A model generated the notes under the pieces. It did not search any database and was not told the DNA's origin. It worked only from the letters and a program-made list of their open reading frames with translations. The translations under genes were made by a program, and so were the position numbers. Positions 33,151 to 40,666 of a DNA stretch of 64,000 nt are shown piece by piece. Each line of letters begins with the position of its first letter. Within the stretch, counting starts at the first letter, position 1. The DNA is taken from positions 1 to 64,000 of the forward strand of contig CAITDI010000061.1 in NCBI GenBank assembly GCA_903891095.1, written 5' to 3'. Source of the stretch: an uncultured bacterium. Lineage in GTDB: Bacteria > Planctomycetota > Phycisphaerae > Phycisphaerales > SM1A02.

Positions 33151-33159
33151 AGAGTAGCA
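33151..33159 (-). promoter_or_regulatory. Extended -10 element upstream of mreB
   Basis: TGCTACTCT on the minus strand, identical to the extended -10 of tRNA-Asp. It lies about 74 nt before the mreB GTG and just after the terminator of the preceding gene, so mreB probably has its own promoter. No good -35 box is seen because the hairpin occupies that place. Confidence 0.45.
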
Positions 33160-33167
33160 GGAAGAAA

Positions 33168-33193
33168 GCAACGCCGCCCGAAGGCGGCGTTGC
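33168..33193 (-). terminator. Terminator before mreB
   Basis: GCAACGCCGCC at 33168-33178 pairs with GGCGGCGTTGC at 33183-33193 (11 bp, CGAA loop). On the minus strand it follows the 58-residue gene by about 43 nt and is followed by TTTCTTCC. A clear rho-independent terminator. Confidence 0.85.
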
Positions 33194-33235
33194 AGGTTCA
33201 TCTCTGTTGTCCAGCGGATGCTGGGGGGAAGCCTC

Positions 33236-33412
33236 TTAGCGGAGGACTTCGAGCGGCGAGCCCGGGTGACCACCCAGTTCAGCCTGCTTCATATTCGCGG
33301 TCACGAGTGCGAACACGCCGACGCCCAGAACCAGGGCGGCGACCACGAGAAGCGCGGTGTACACGTTCATCTCGCCGGTGCGGGCGTTGCTTGTCTTGTT
33401 CGACTTTGCCAT
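33236..33412 (-). CDS. Small membrane protein (58 residues)
   Basis: ATG 33410-33412 with a ribosome site (AGGAAT) six bases upstream; TAA at 33236-33238. The product has a polar N-terminus (MAKSNKTSNARTGEMN), one transmembrane helix (TALLVVAALVLGVGVFALVTA) and a short C-terminal tail (KQAELGGHPGSPLEVLR). It lies 33 bp after the coiled-coil gene on the same strand and before a strong terminator, so the two form one unit. It is too short for family recognition; coding is supported by the ribosome site, the membrane helix and the flanking terminator. Confidence 0.75.
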   Translation of the reverse strand: MAKSNKTSNARTGEMNVYTALLVVAALVLGVGVFALVTANMKQAELGGHPGSPLEVLR

Positions 33413-33445
33413 GGGATTCCTCGTTTCGTTCGGGAAGTTGGAGGA

Positions 33446-34345
33446 TCACTCGCCGGCGCGCGCGATGGCGCGCTGACCGACCTTGACTTCGCCACGGGAC
33501 GAGGTGTCCTCGAGCTCGACGACGCCGACGGCGCGGTTCACGTCAACCTCGGTGATGCGGAGGTTGCCGACGAACGTGCTGCCGTCGCCGATGGTGAGAA
33601 CCCAACCGGCCTTGAGGCCATCGCGGGAACCCGCGTTGATCTCGGCGAGGGTGGCGTTGCCATCGCGGCGGACGCTGATGATGGTCGAGGAGACGTTGCG
33701 GCTTGCGACGACGCGGGTGCTGTCGCTGACAGCGCCAGCGCGGGCCTTCGGGAGCTCGCCGACATTGGCGACGTACTCAGCGATGGTCGCGACGGCGCGA
33801 TCCTTCTCGTCGCCAAGGCGCTTGACTTCTTCCTGAAGGGCGCGACGGGCGGCGTCGGCGACCTCGAGGCTCGACTGCGAGGCGTCGAACGCCTCCTGGA
33901 GCTCGACGAGTTGCTTCTCCGACTCCATCGTGCGGGTACGGAGACCGCGGAGTTCGGCGACGAGGCTCTCGGCGAGTTCGCCGTGGGCCTTGCCGTTCTG
34001 GGCGAGGATCTCGAGGCTCGCGGCGACCGAGGCCTGAGCGGCCTTCGTGCCGGCGAGTTCCTGCTCAGCCTTGCGGGCGAGCGCGGACTTGGAGTCGGCC
34101 TGCTTCTGCAGGTCGGCAACCTTGGACTCCATCGCGCGCAGGTCGCTCTCGAGCTTCTGCTGCGAGGCGAGCCAAGCGGCGCGCTCGGTGTTCAGGGTCG
34201 CCTCGGCGACCGCTGCGGCGGCCTGGGCTTCCTTGAACTTCTTCTGGAACGCGGACTCGTTGTTCGCATTGACAGCGACGAGCGGCACGATCGCGACGGT
34301 GAGGAGCGCAACCAGCACGATGAAGATCTTGGTCAGGACATGCAC
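33446..34345 (-). CDS. Coiled-coil membrane protein with MreC-like tail
   Basis: 299 residues: an N-terminal anchor (MHVLTKIFIVLVALLTVAIVPL), a long coiled coil over about 30-200 (AFQKKFKEAQAAAAVAEATL ... LQEEVKRLGDEKDRAVATI), then a beta-rich end (ATLAEINAGSRDGLKAGWVLTIGDG, GNLRITEVDVNRAVGVVEL, VKVGQRAIA). This anchor/coil/beta-barrel order is that of MreC, and the NAGSRDGLKAG phrase resembles the MreC NAG-x-x-D-G-I segment. It is separate from the true mreC and has its own promoter. A structural periplasmic partner of the elongasome is a reasonable guess. Confidence 0.75.
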   Translation of the reverse strand: MHVLTKIFIVLVALLTVAIVPLVAVNANNESAFQKKFKEAQAAAAVAEATLNTERAAWLASQQKLESDLRAMESKVADLQKQADSKSALARKAEQELAGTKAAQASVAASLEILAQNGKAHGELAESLVAELRGLRTRTMESEKQLVELQEAFDASQSSLEVADAARRALQEEVKRLGDEKDRAVATIAEYVANVGELPKARAGAVSDSTRVVASRNVSSTIISVRRDGNATLAEINAGSRDGLKAGWVLTIGDGSTFVGNLRITEVDVNRAVGVVELEDTSSRGEVKVGQRAIARAGE

Positions 34346-34548
34346 TGCGGGATTCCTTCTTCGGATTTCGAATGGTCACCGGATCTCGATGACCTCCGTT
34401 TGTTCTGTCTTCTCTCTCTGCTCGCGGAGTTTCGTGTGCGATGCGTGCCTTACGACGGGTCGAGTCGGAAGGATGCGCATGCACGCAAACTTTCGCGTGC
34501 GCTTCCGGTCGTTCTCGGTCACTACCGACAGAACTTGGGAAGTGGGAT

Positions 34549-34577
34549 TTTGTACCGATCCACGCGGACCCTGTCAA
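34549..34577 (-). promoter_or_regulatory. Housekeeping promoter of the coiled-coil gene
   Basis: On the minus strand a perfect TTGACA (34572-34577), 17-nt spacer and TACAAA (34549-34554). Transcription would start near 34541, leaving a leader of about 195 nt before the ATG at 34345. Confidence 0.75.
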
Positions 34578-34635
34578 TCGCCTCGGCACTATGGAGCGCG
34601 CAATCTGTCGCGATTCCGTGCGAGGCTGCTCGGGC

Positions 34636-35880
34636 TCAGTCGACCGCGTCGATGCCGGCTGCTGCGGCGACCTGGACGGCGGGATTCTCGTCGGCAAGCA
34701 GCGCGCGAAGCGCGGTGGTTGCTTCGGAACCCCCGATTTCACCGAGCAAAGTGGCAGCAAGTGTGCGGATGCGCGGATCGGCGTGCTTGACATATTCACG
34801 CGCGATGGCCGCGGGCCCCTGCTTGGCGCCGAGCTTGGCGAGGGCTCGGGCGGCGGAGAGGCGGATCTCGGGACTGCGTTCGGCGTTGGGGCCGGTGCCG
34901 AGCAGACGCTCGAGCATCGGGCGGGCGACCTCGTCGTGGAGGCGGCCGATGGAGTCGCAGGCGACGATCGTGAGTTCGGACTGCTCGGGCGGCGCGAAGA
35001 GCGCGGCGCGGATCGGCTCGATCTCGGCGTCATCGCCGAGCTTGACCAGCGCTTCGGCTGCGGCAAGGTCGACGAGGCGCACGCGCATCGGATTGACCAG
35101 GCGCATGCCTTTGCCGAGCGACTCGCGGATCATCGGGACGGCGGAGCGTTCGCCAAGTTCGCCGAGGACGAGGTACGCGTTGGCGCGGATCTCGGGGTCG
35201 TTGTCACCGATCATCGCGGCGAGCGGCGTGGGGTTGACCTTCCGACCGCAGCGCGAAAGCGCAAGCATCGCCGCGGCCTGAACCGACCGGCTTTCGTCGC
35301 GCAGCAGCGGTTCGACGCGATCGGCGAGCGCGGAGAGCTTTGCTTCCGAGATCGCCATGCAGGCGACGAAGCGGACGCCGCGGTTTTCATCGGTGAGCGC
35401 AGCGGGAGCGAGCTCTGCGAGCAACTTGGGATTGCGGATCGAGGCCTCGATGGCATGCGCACGCAGCGCGGCCCACGGGCTGACAGACGCGGCGCGGAGG
35501 AGCTGCGTTGCATCGGCCTGCGCTTGCGCGTTTGCCGGCGCAGCGAGCGTGATCGGCTTGGTTGCGGTGGTCGCGGCGGACGCGGCTGCGGGAGTTGCTG
35601 CGGGAGTTGCTGCGGGAGTTGCTGTCGGCGCAGCGGCGGGCGCAGCCGGCGCAGGCGTACGCGAGGCGACGGCCAGCGACGGCGCCGACGGCGGCGACGG
35701 CGGCGCGTTTGCAGCGGCGTGCTCGGCCTGGATCGACCGATCCTTCGAGGTGAACGCGGCGCGCGCGGCCTTGGGATCGGTGGTCCCCACCGCACGCGGC
35801 CCGCAGGATGCGTTTGCCAGCACCACCGCGGTGGCCAGCGACATCGCGATCGTGCTCGGGAAAGACTCGTGGTTGCTCAT
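34636..35880 (-). CDS. HEAT-repeat lipoprotein
   Basis: 414 residues. An N-terminal lipobox (A-N-A-S-C) follows a hydrophobic run (IAMSLATAVVLANA), then a Pro/Ala/Thr-rich linker with repeated T-P-A-A units (about 75-105). From about 130 to the end come some eight HEAT-type helix pairs (AALRAHAIEASIRNPKLLAEL, VQAAAMLALSRCGRK, IRANAYLVLGELGERSAV, IRTLAATLLGEIGGSEATT). It is likely an envelope scaffold. Downstream of lnt by 127 bp on the same strand, which itself acylates lipoproteins. Confidence 0.85.
   Translation of the reverse strand: MSNHESFPSTIAMSLATAVVLANASCGPRAVGTTDPKAARAAFTSKDRSIQAEHAAANAPPSPPSAPSLAVASRTPAPAAPAAAPTATPAATPAATPAAASAATTATKPITLAAPANAQAQADATQLLRAASVSPWAALRAHAIEASIRNPKLLAELAPAALTDENRGVRFVACMAISEAKLSALADRVEPLLRDESRSVQAAAMLALSRCGRKVNPTPLAAMIGDNDPEIRANAYLVLGELGERSAVPMIRESLGKGMRLVNPMRVRLVDLAAAEALVKLGDDAEIEPIRAALFAPPEQSELTIVACDSIGRLHDEVARPMLERLLGTGPNAERSPEIRLSAARALAKLGAKQGPAAIAREYVKHADPRIRTLAATLLGEIGGSEATTALRALLADENPAVQVAAAAGIDAVD
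35588..35623. repeat. 12-nt repeat in the HEAT lipoprotein linker
   Basis: Three tandem units of GCGGGAGTTGCT or near copies, encoding the T-P-A-A repeats of the linker on the minus strand. Confidence 0.85.
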
Positions 35881-36007
35881 CGTTCAACTCCATTCGAACG
35901 GACGGCGGGCGTGTGCCCGGAAGTAGCAAATCAGCACCGCGCTCCGCACGGTAGGAGCGCCTTATCGGCGGGACGCGTCGGTTTCGTTGAGCGAACGCGG
36001 GCGGAAG

Positions 36008-37681
36008 TCAGCTCAAGCGACGGCGAAGCAGTCCGAACGCCACCGCCGCGATCGAGAGGAACCCGATGCCGTCCGCCACAACCACGGCGAGCGGCGTGGA
36101 CACAGAAGGCTGCGGCTGCGCGAGCAACGCACCGCCCTGCTCTGGGGCGAGCGACGACTTGATCCGTCCGCAAGCGTCGATCCAGGCGGACATTCCCGTG
36201 TTCGCGCAGCGGATGACCGGCGTGTCGAGCTCGATCGCGCGGAGCTGGGAGACCTGCAGGTGCTGTCGTCGACCAGCCCGCGAGGGGCCGAACCAGCCGT
36301 CGTTCGAAAGGTTGAGGATCACCCCCGCCGCGCGCTTTCCGTTGGGGAACGCGATTCGGCGGGAAGCCCACGGCTCGGTGATCTCGAAGCAGATCGGAAC
36401 GCCGACGTCGACGTGGGCGGTGGAACCATCGGCCGCGCGGACGGGCACGGTGAAGTTGCGCGGCTCCTTTGCCGTGTCGAGATCGAACGTCATGCCTTCG
36501 GCGCCGAGCGCGAGAAGCTGTTCCTCGAGCCAATCCCAGTTGGAGATGATCGGCATCATCTCGCCGAAAGGCGTGAGGTAGATCTTGTCGGTGCGGCCTT
36601 GCTGGCCCCGCGCGTCGACGAGGTAGGCGCTGTTGAACTGGTTTTTCCAGCGGAATCGGTTGCCCTCGATGCGCAGATCGAGGAACGCGGGCGAGCCCAC
36701 GATCAGCGGCGCGTCGATGCGCTTGGAGATGTCGCGCAGCCCTTCCTCGAATCGATTGCCCGGGTAGACGTTGCTGTCGACGAGGGTCTTGATCGACTCG
36801 GGCTCGAGGCCCATGCCGGGTACGGTCGTCTCGGGCCAGAGCGCGAGGTCGATCGGCGCGCCCTGCTCCTTGGCGCTGCGCGCACCGTCGATGGTCAGGC
36901 GCGCGAACGCGATGAAATCCTCGACCTGCGCGCTTGGCTCCCAGGCGAGCTTGTTCGACATCGGCAGGTTGGTCTGCACGGCGAGGATGCGCGGCGCGGA
37001 AGGCGCCGTCGAGGATGGCGCGTCATGCGCCGCGAGGCGCGCGCTGCCGTACGCGAACGCGGCGGCCAGGAGCAGCGCGGCGACGATTGGCGATGCGATG
37101 CGCGTGGATCCGCGGCGCACGATCGCGTCGAGCACCGCGCCGGAAACGCACGCGACCAGCGCGGTCAGCAGCCAGCCTCCGCCGAGCGCGGCGATCTGCG
37201 CGACCTCGGTCCACTCGACCATCGGATGCGCGATGAAGAACCACGCGTAGCCGCTGCACACGAGGTCGCCGCGCAGGATCTCGACCGCAACGATCACGAT
37301 GGGCAGCGTGAGTGCGAACGGCCAGCGCGGGGCTTCCGCCGTGCCGCCGATGCGGCGCACGAGCAGCGCGAGGATGACCGTCCAGCCGGCGAGATACGCC
37401 GCGAGAAACGGCATTCCCAGCTCGGTGATGTGGCGCATCCACCACTCTTGCGCGAGGAACGCGGCGAGGAACGGGATGAACACGACCGCTGCGAGCTCGC
37501 GCTTGCGCGGCGCAACGCGCGCAGCCGCCGCGAGCAGCGCAGGCCACGCGAACGACAGCGGCCAACCCGCGACGAATGTGTCGGAAAGCGGAAACGAAAG
37601 CGCGAAGCAAAGCGCGGAGAGCGCGGCGAACAGCGCGGAAAGCCCGAGCCCCCGCTGCCGAGACGCGTCAGCGTCCCGCAT
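36008..37681 (-). CDS. lnt: Apolipoprotein N-acyltransferase
   Basis: 557 residues: about seven transmembrane helices, then a nitrilase-like domain with the catalytic triad Glu (ALWPETTVPG), Lys (DKIYLTPFGE) and Cys (GVPICFEIT), ending in a last helix (LAVVVADGIGFLSIAAVAFGLL). Lnt adds the third acyl chain to the lipidated Cys of lipoproteins, usually before Lol export, implying a diderm envelope. Several lipoproteins in this window are candidate substrates. ATG 37679-37681 overlaps the accD 3' end by 14 bp. Confidence 0.95.
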   Translation of the reverse strand: MRDADASRQRGLGLSALFAALSALCFALSFPLSDTFVAGWPLSFAWPALLAAAARVAPRKRELAAVVFIPFLAAFLAQEWWMRHITELGMPFLAAYLAGWTVILALLVRRIGGTAEAPRWPFALTLPIVIVAVEILRGDLVCSGYAWFFIAHPMVEWTEVAQIAALGGGWLLTALVACVSGAVLDAIVRRGSTRIASPIVAALLLAAAFAYGSARLAAHDAPSSTAPSAPRILAVQTNLPMSNKLAWEPSAQVEDFIAFARLTIDGARSAKEQGAPIDLALWPETTVPGMGLEPESIKTLVDSNVYPGNRFEEGLRDISKRIDAPLIVGSPAFLDLRIEGNRFRWKNQFNSAYLVDARGQQGRTDKIYLTPFGEMMPIISNWDWLEEQLLALGAEGMTFDLDTAKEPRNFTVPVRAADGSTAHVDVGVPICFEITEPWASRRIAFPNGKRAAGVILNLSNDGWFGPSRAGRRQHLQVSQLRAIELDTPVIRCANTGMSAWIDACGRIKSSLAPEQGGALLAQPQPSVSTPLAVVVADGIGFLSIAAVAFGLLRRRLS

Positions 37682-38507
37682 AGTCGATCACGCGGCCGAT
37701 CTCCGAGCGGAGATCCTTGCGGTGCACGATCCGGTCGAGGAAGCCAGATTCCAGCAGGAACTCCGAGGTCTGGAAGCCTTCAGGGAGATCCTGGCGGATC
37801 GTCTGCTTGATCACGCGCGGACCGGCGAAGCCGATGAGCGCCTTCGGCTCGGCGAAGATCACGTCGCCGAGCATCGCGAAGCTCGCGGTCACGCCGCCCG
37901 TGGTCGGATCGGCGAGGACGGAGATGTACAGGCCGCCGGCTTCATCGAGGCGCGCGAGTGCGGCGCTCGTCTTGGCCATCTGCATGAGCGAGAAGCCCGA
38001 CTCGTGCATGCGCGCGCCGCCCGAGCAGGCGACGGTCACGACGGGCAGGTTGTGGTCGATGCCACGCTCGATCGCGCGGGTGATCTTCTCGCCGACCACG
38101 GAGCCCATCGAGCCGCCGAGAAAGGTGAAGTCCATCACGGCGACCACGACGCGGCGACCCTTGACGAAGCCGAAGCCCGAGAGGAGAGCGTCCTTCTCGC
38201 CGGTCTTCTTCTGTGCGTCGGCGATGCGGACGCCGTACGGGCGCTGATCAACGAACTTGAGCGGGTCGACGGCGACGAGACCGTCGTCGAACGGCTCGAA
38301 GGTGCCGGGGTCGAGCATCTGCTCGACGCGGGTGCGGGCGCCGACACGCATGTGGTGCTGGCACTTCGGGCACACCCAAAGGTTCGACTCCACCGCCTTC
38401 TTGAAGAGGGACTCTTCGCAGGAGGGGCACTTCATCCAAAGACCCTCGGGCACGCCCTTCTTGGGAGCCTGCGCGAGGTCGGTCTGTGTCCAGGTCGTTT
38501 CAGCCAC
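37668..38507 (-). CDS. accD: Acetyl-CoA carboxylase carboxyltransferase subunit beta
   Basis: 279 residues. The N-terminal zinc ribbon is CPSCEESLFKK...WVCPKCQHHM, followed by the crotonase-type carboxyltransferase fold (DALLSGFGFVKGRRVVVAVMDFTFLGGSMGSVVGEK read in parts, ACSGGARMHESGFSLMQM, DPTTGGVTASFAMLGD). With AccA it transfers CO2 from biotin to acetyl-CoA to give malonyl-CoA, the first step of fatty acid synthesis. GTG start 38505-38507 lies in a normal position. Coupled to lnt by overlap. Confidence 0.97.
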   Translation of the reverse strand: MAETTWTQTDLAQAPKKGVPEGLWMKCPSCEESLFKKAVESNLWVCPKCQHHMRVGARTRVEQMLDPGTFEPFDDGLVAVDPLKFVDQRPYGVRIADAQKKTGEKDALLSGFGFVKGRRVVVAVMDFTFLGGSMGSVVGEKITRAIERGIDHNLPVVTVACSGGARMHESGFSLMQMAKTSAALARLDEAGGLYISVLADPTTGGVTASFAMLGDVIFAEPKALIGFAGPRVIKQTIRQDLPEGFQTSEFLLESGFLDRIVHRKDLRSEIGRVIDYAGR

Positions 38508-38543
38508 GGGGTGAGTCTACAGGAAACCGCCCCATCCGCACCA

Positions 38544-38585
38544 GTCCTCGATGGACGAAGCAGTCGTGGACCATCCATCGAGGAC
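38544..38585. repeat. Inverted repeat between rpe and accD
   Basis: GTCCTCGATGGA (38544-38555) and TCCATCGAGGAC (38574-38585) can form a 12-bp stem with an 18-nt loop. It might terminate or stabilise the rpe transcript or regulate accD, but no T tract follows. Confidence 0.6.
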
Positions 38586-38605
38586 CATCAACGTCGATCC
38601 CACCA

Positions 38606-38655
38606 CAGGAAGCGGCCGCAGCCGCGACCGCTCAAAGTACGCCGCGACCGCTCAA
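38606..38655. repeat. Dispersed 3'-end module, copy A
   Basis: About 50 bp just after and including the rpe stop. On the minus strand it reads TTGAGCGGTCGCGG twice, 20 nt apart, then CTGCGGCCGCTTCCT. A closely similar block lies at the 3' end of the GspK-like gene (60354-60404). Confidence 0.65.
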
Positions 38656-39299
38656 CGGAGTAGGCGAATCGCCGCCGCATAGTCGCCACGCCCGAATATC
38701 GCGCTTGCCGCGACGATCACGTCGCAGCCGTGCTCGCGACAGGCAGGCGCAGTCTCGGGCGCGACTCCGCCGTCCATCTGCACGCGCATTGATTTCGGAC
38801 CTGCGTCGCGCAGCGCGCGCGTCTTGGGCAGCACGCGGCTGATGAACGACTGACCCGAGAAGCCCGGGTACACGCTCATCACCAGCGCGAGCTCGATCTC
38901 GCCGACGAACGGCACGATCGCCTCGGCCGGCGTGTCGGGGTTGATCGCGAGACCCGCCGACATGCCGAGCGCGTGGATCGACGCGATCAGCGGGCGCGGA
39001 TCCTTGACGACCTCGATGTGGAACGTGACGTGCGACGCCCCCGCCTTCGCAAACGGCTCGATGTACGCCGCGGGGTCGGTGACCATCAGGTGCACGTCGA
39101 GCATCGCGTCGGGGAGCGCCTTGTGCACCGACGCGCAGATCGCGGGACCCATCGAGAGATTCGGGACGAAGTGCCCGTCCATCACGTCGACGTGCAGCAG
39201 ATCGCCGCCAGCCGCGAGCGCGGCCTTGCACTCTTCGCCGAGCCGCGCGAAGTCCGCGGAGAGGATCGACGGCGCGATCAGCAACGCGGGCGCGGACAG
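38652..39299 (-). CDS. rpe: Ribulose-phosphate 3-epimerase
   Basis: About 210-215 residues of TIM-barrel epimerase converting ribulose-5-phosphate and xylulose-5-phosphate (pentose phosphate pathway, and the Calvin cycle where present). LLIAPSILSADFARLG, HVDVMDGHFVPNLSMGP, MLDVHLMVTDP, SVYPGFSGQSF and VQMDGGV give all metal and phosphate sites (His, Asp and the second His in HLMV). No ATG precedes the domain in frame; CTG 39297-39299 or TTG 39282-39284 is likely, since a hairpin at 39312-39341 seems to separate it from the preceding gene. The start is uncertain, the gene is not. Confidence 0.93.
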   Translation of the reverse strand: MSAPALLIAPSILSADFARLGEECKAALAAGGDLLHVDVMDGHFVPNLSMGPAICASVHKALPDAMLDVHLMVTDPAAYIEPFAKAGASHVTFHIEVVKDPRPLIASIHALGMSAGLAINPDTPAEAIVPFVGEIELALVMSVYPGFSGQSFISRVLPKTRALRDAGPKSMRVQMDGGVAPETAPACREHGCDVIVAASAIFGRGDYAAAIRLLR

Positions 39300-39311
39300 A
39301 CGCTGGAAATG

Positions 39312-39341
39312 ACGACGTCCCCCGAAACCGGGGGACGTCGT
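39312..39341 (-). terminator. Perfect hairpin after the TlpA-like gene
   Basis: ACGACGTCCCCCG at 39312-39324 pairs with CGGGGGACGTCGT at 39329-39341 (13 bp, loop AAAC). It lies 55 nt after the TlpA-like stop and 13 nt or more before rpe. T tract after it on the minus strand is weak (TCATTTCC), so attenuation or mRNA stabilisation is also possible. Confidence 0.65.
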
Positions 39342-39396
39342 GGAAACTTGCGGAGCGTTGGCGGGATGCACTGGATTTCTCAGTGGAAACCGTGCG

Positions 39397-40443
39397 TCAG
39401 GCGCCGGCCTTGGCCTTGGCCGCGACCTTCTTATAGTTCTCGAGGACGCGGAGGTAGTCGGCCTTCTCGGTCGGATCGGCAGCCATCCACGCCTCGTACT
39501 GGAGTTCCTTGGCGTCGTTGAACTTGCCGGCGGCGTAGAGGATCTCGGCGCGGAGCGCGAGGCTCGGCGCGTCGCCCGCCTTGGAGAGCTTGCCGGCAGC
39601 GTCGGCGGCCTGGATCGCAAGATCAAAGTCGCGCGGAGTGACGCCATCCGAGATCGCGATGGTCTTGGCGAGCTGGGCGAGCGTCACCGTGTCGGTCGAG
39701 TACTTCTTGATGACTTCCTCGCCCCACGCGCGGGCGCCGACGGTGTCCTTGGCATCGACGAGCATGACCTTGTACTTGCGGACGGCGATGTCGCCGAACA
39801 CCTGCGGGTCGATGGCGATGACGGTGTCGAAGTGCTTCCACGCGTCCTTGAAGTTCTTGACGCGAACCGCCTCGTTGGCGGCGCGGATCGTCGGCTGCGC
39901 CTGCTTGGTGAGCTCGGGGTTGTAGCGGCCGGTGAGCGAGCCCTCGAGGACGTTCTCGAACTCCTTGTCCATCGGATGGCCGATCCAGAGGATCTTGCCC
40001 TTGCGGACGACGAAGGCGCACGGGATGCCGTTCTGCTTGGCAGCCTGCATCCAGTCCTGGCTGGTCCGCTTGTCCTGGTCGCACGCGACGTTGTAGGACA
40101 TCTCGCTGCCCATCTTGGTGACGAACGGCTTGACGGTGCCGACGGGCTCGTCGCTCACGCCGACGACGATGAGGCCGCGGCTGTGGAGCTTCTTGTAGAG
40201 CGCGTTGATGTGCGGGATCGACTGCTTGCACGGTCCGCACCAAGTCGCCCAGAACTCGACGACGTAGGTCTTGTTCGGATCGTTGAGGTCCTTGACCTCG
40301 CCCTGCACCCAGTTGGCGATGGAGAGCGCCGGTGCGTTCGAGCCGACCTTGAGCGTCTGCTCCTGCGCGACGGCGGGAGACGCAACGGTGGCGACGGCGA
40401 CGATGGCGGGAACGACGAGATTGCGGAGGTTGAACAGGCTCAT
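39397..40443 (-). CDS. Secreted TlpA-like thioredoxin with helical C-terminus
   Basis: 348 residues: signal peptide (VVPAIVAVATVASPAVA), then a TlpA/ResA-type thioredoxin with WCGPC (Cys69/Cys72; FWATWCGPCKQSIPHINAL) and the cis-Pro region NGIPCAFVV. From about 185 a helical part with TPR-like pairs (AVRVKNFKDAWKHFDTVIAI, LRAEILYAAGKFNDAKELQYEAWM) follows. It should reduce or exchange disulfides outside the cytoplasm. The helical part could bind a client. ATG 40441-40443. First gene of the long minus-strand block. Confidence 0.87.
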   Translation of the reverse strand: MSLFNLRNLVVPAIVAVATVASPAVAQEQTLKVGSNAPALSIANWVQGEVKDLNDPNKTYVVEFWATWCGPCKQSIPHINALYKKLHSRGLIVVGVSDEPVGTVKPFVTKMGSEMSYNVACDQDKRTSQDWMQAAKQNGIPCAFVVRKGKILWIGHPMDKEFENVLEGSLTGRYNPELTKQAQPTIRAANEAVRVKNFKDAWKHFDTVIAIDPQVFGDIAVRKYKVMLVDAKDTVGARAWGEEVIKKYSTDTVTLAQLAKTIAISDGVTPRDFDLAIQAADAAGKLSKAGDAPSLALRAEILYAAGKFNDAKELQYEAWMAADPTEKADYLRVLENYKKVAAKAKAGA

Positions 40444-40651
40444 GGTTGTTCCTTCGCGAAGTGTTCGCGGGTCAGGCAGTTTCTGGGCGGACGCCCGAAG
40501 GCGGCGATCATAGCGGACGGTCGCGGGGGAAAGAACCCCTCGGAAGCGCGACGATCCGAATCAAGCATTCGCCCCATCGGCGGAGGTTTGGCGCGGCGCA
40601 TGGACGGCGGTCCGCGGGCACTGCATTCCGAGCGAACCGACCGATTCGACC

Positions 40652-40657
40652 TATAGT
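40652..40657 (+). promoter_or_regulatory. pgk -10 element
   Basis: TATAGT nine nt before the pgk ATG. The transcript would start within a few bases of the initiation codon. No convincing -35 box. Confidence 0.45.
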
Positions 40658-40666
40658 GCGCCCCCT

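Noticed and set aside
33218-35281. A 687-codon plus-strand frame across the coiled-coil and HEAT lipoprotein genes
   Set aside because: It crosses intergenic DNA, a promoter and two well-supported minus-strand genes and has no recognisable domain.
39300-39647. N-terminal extension of rpe to the ATG at 39647
   Set aside because: It would run through the 13-bp hairpin and the TlpA-like coding region in another frame and has no similarity to epimerases.
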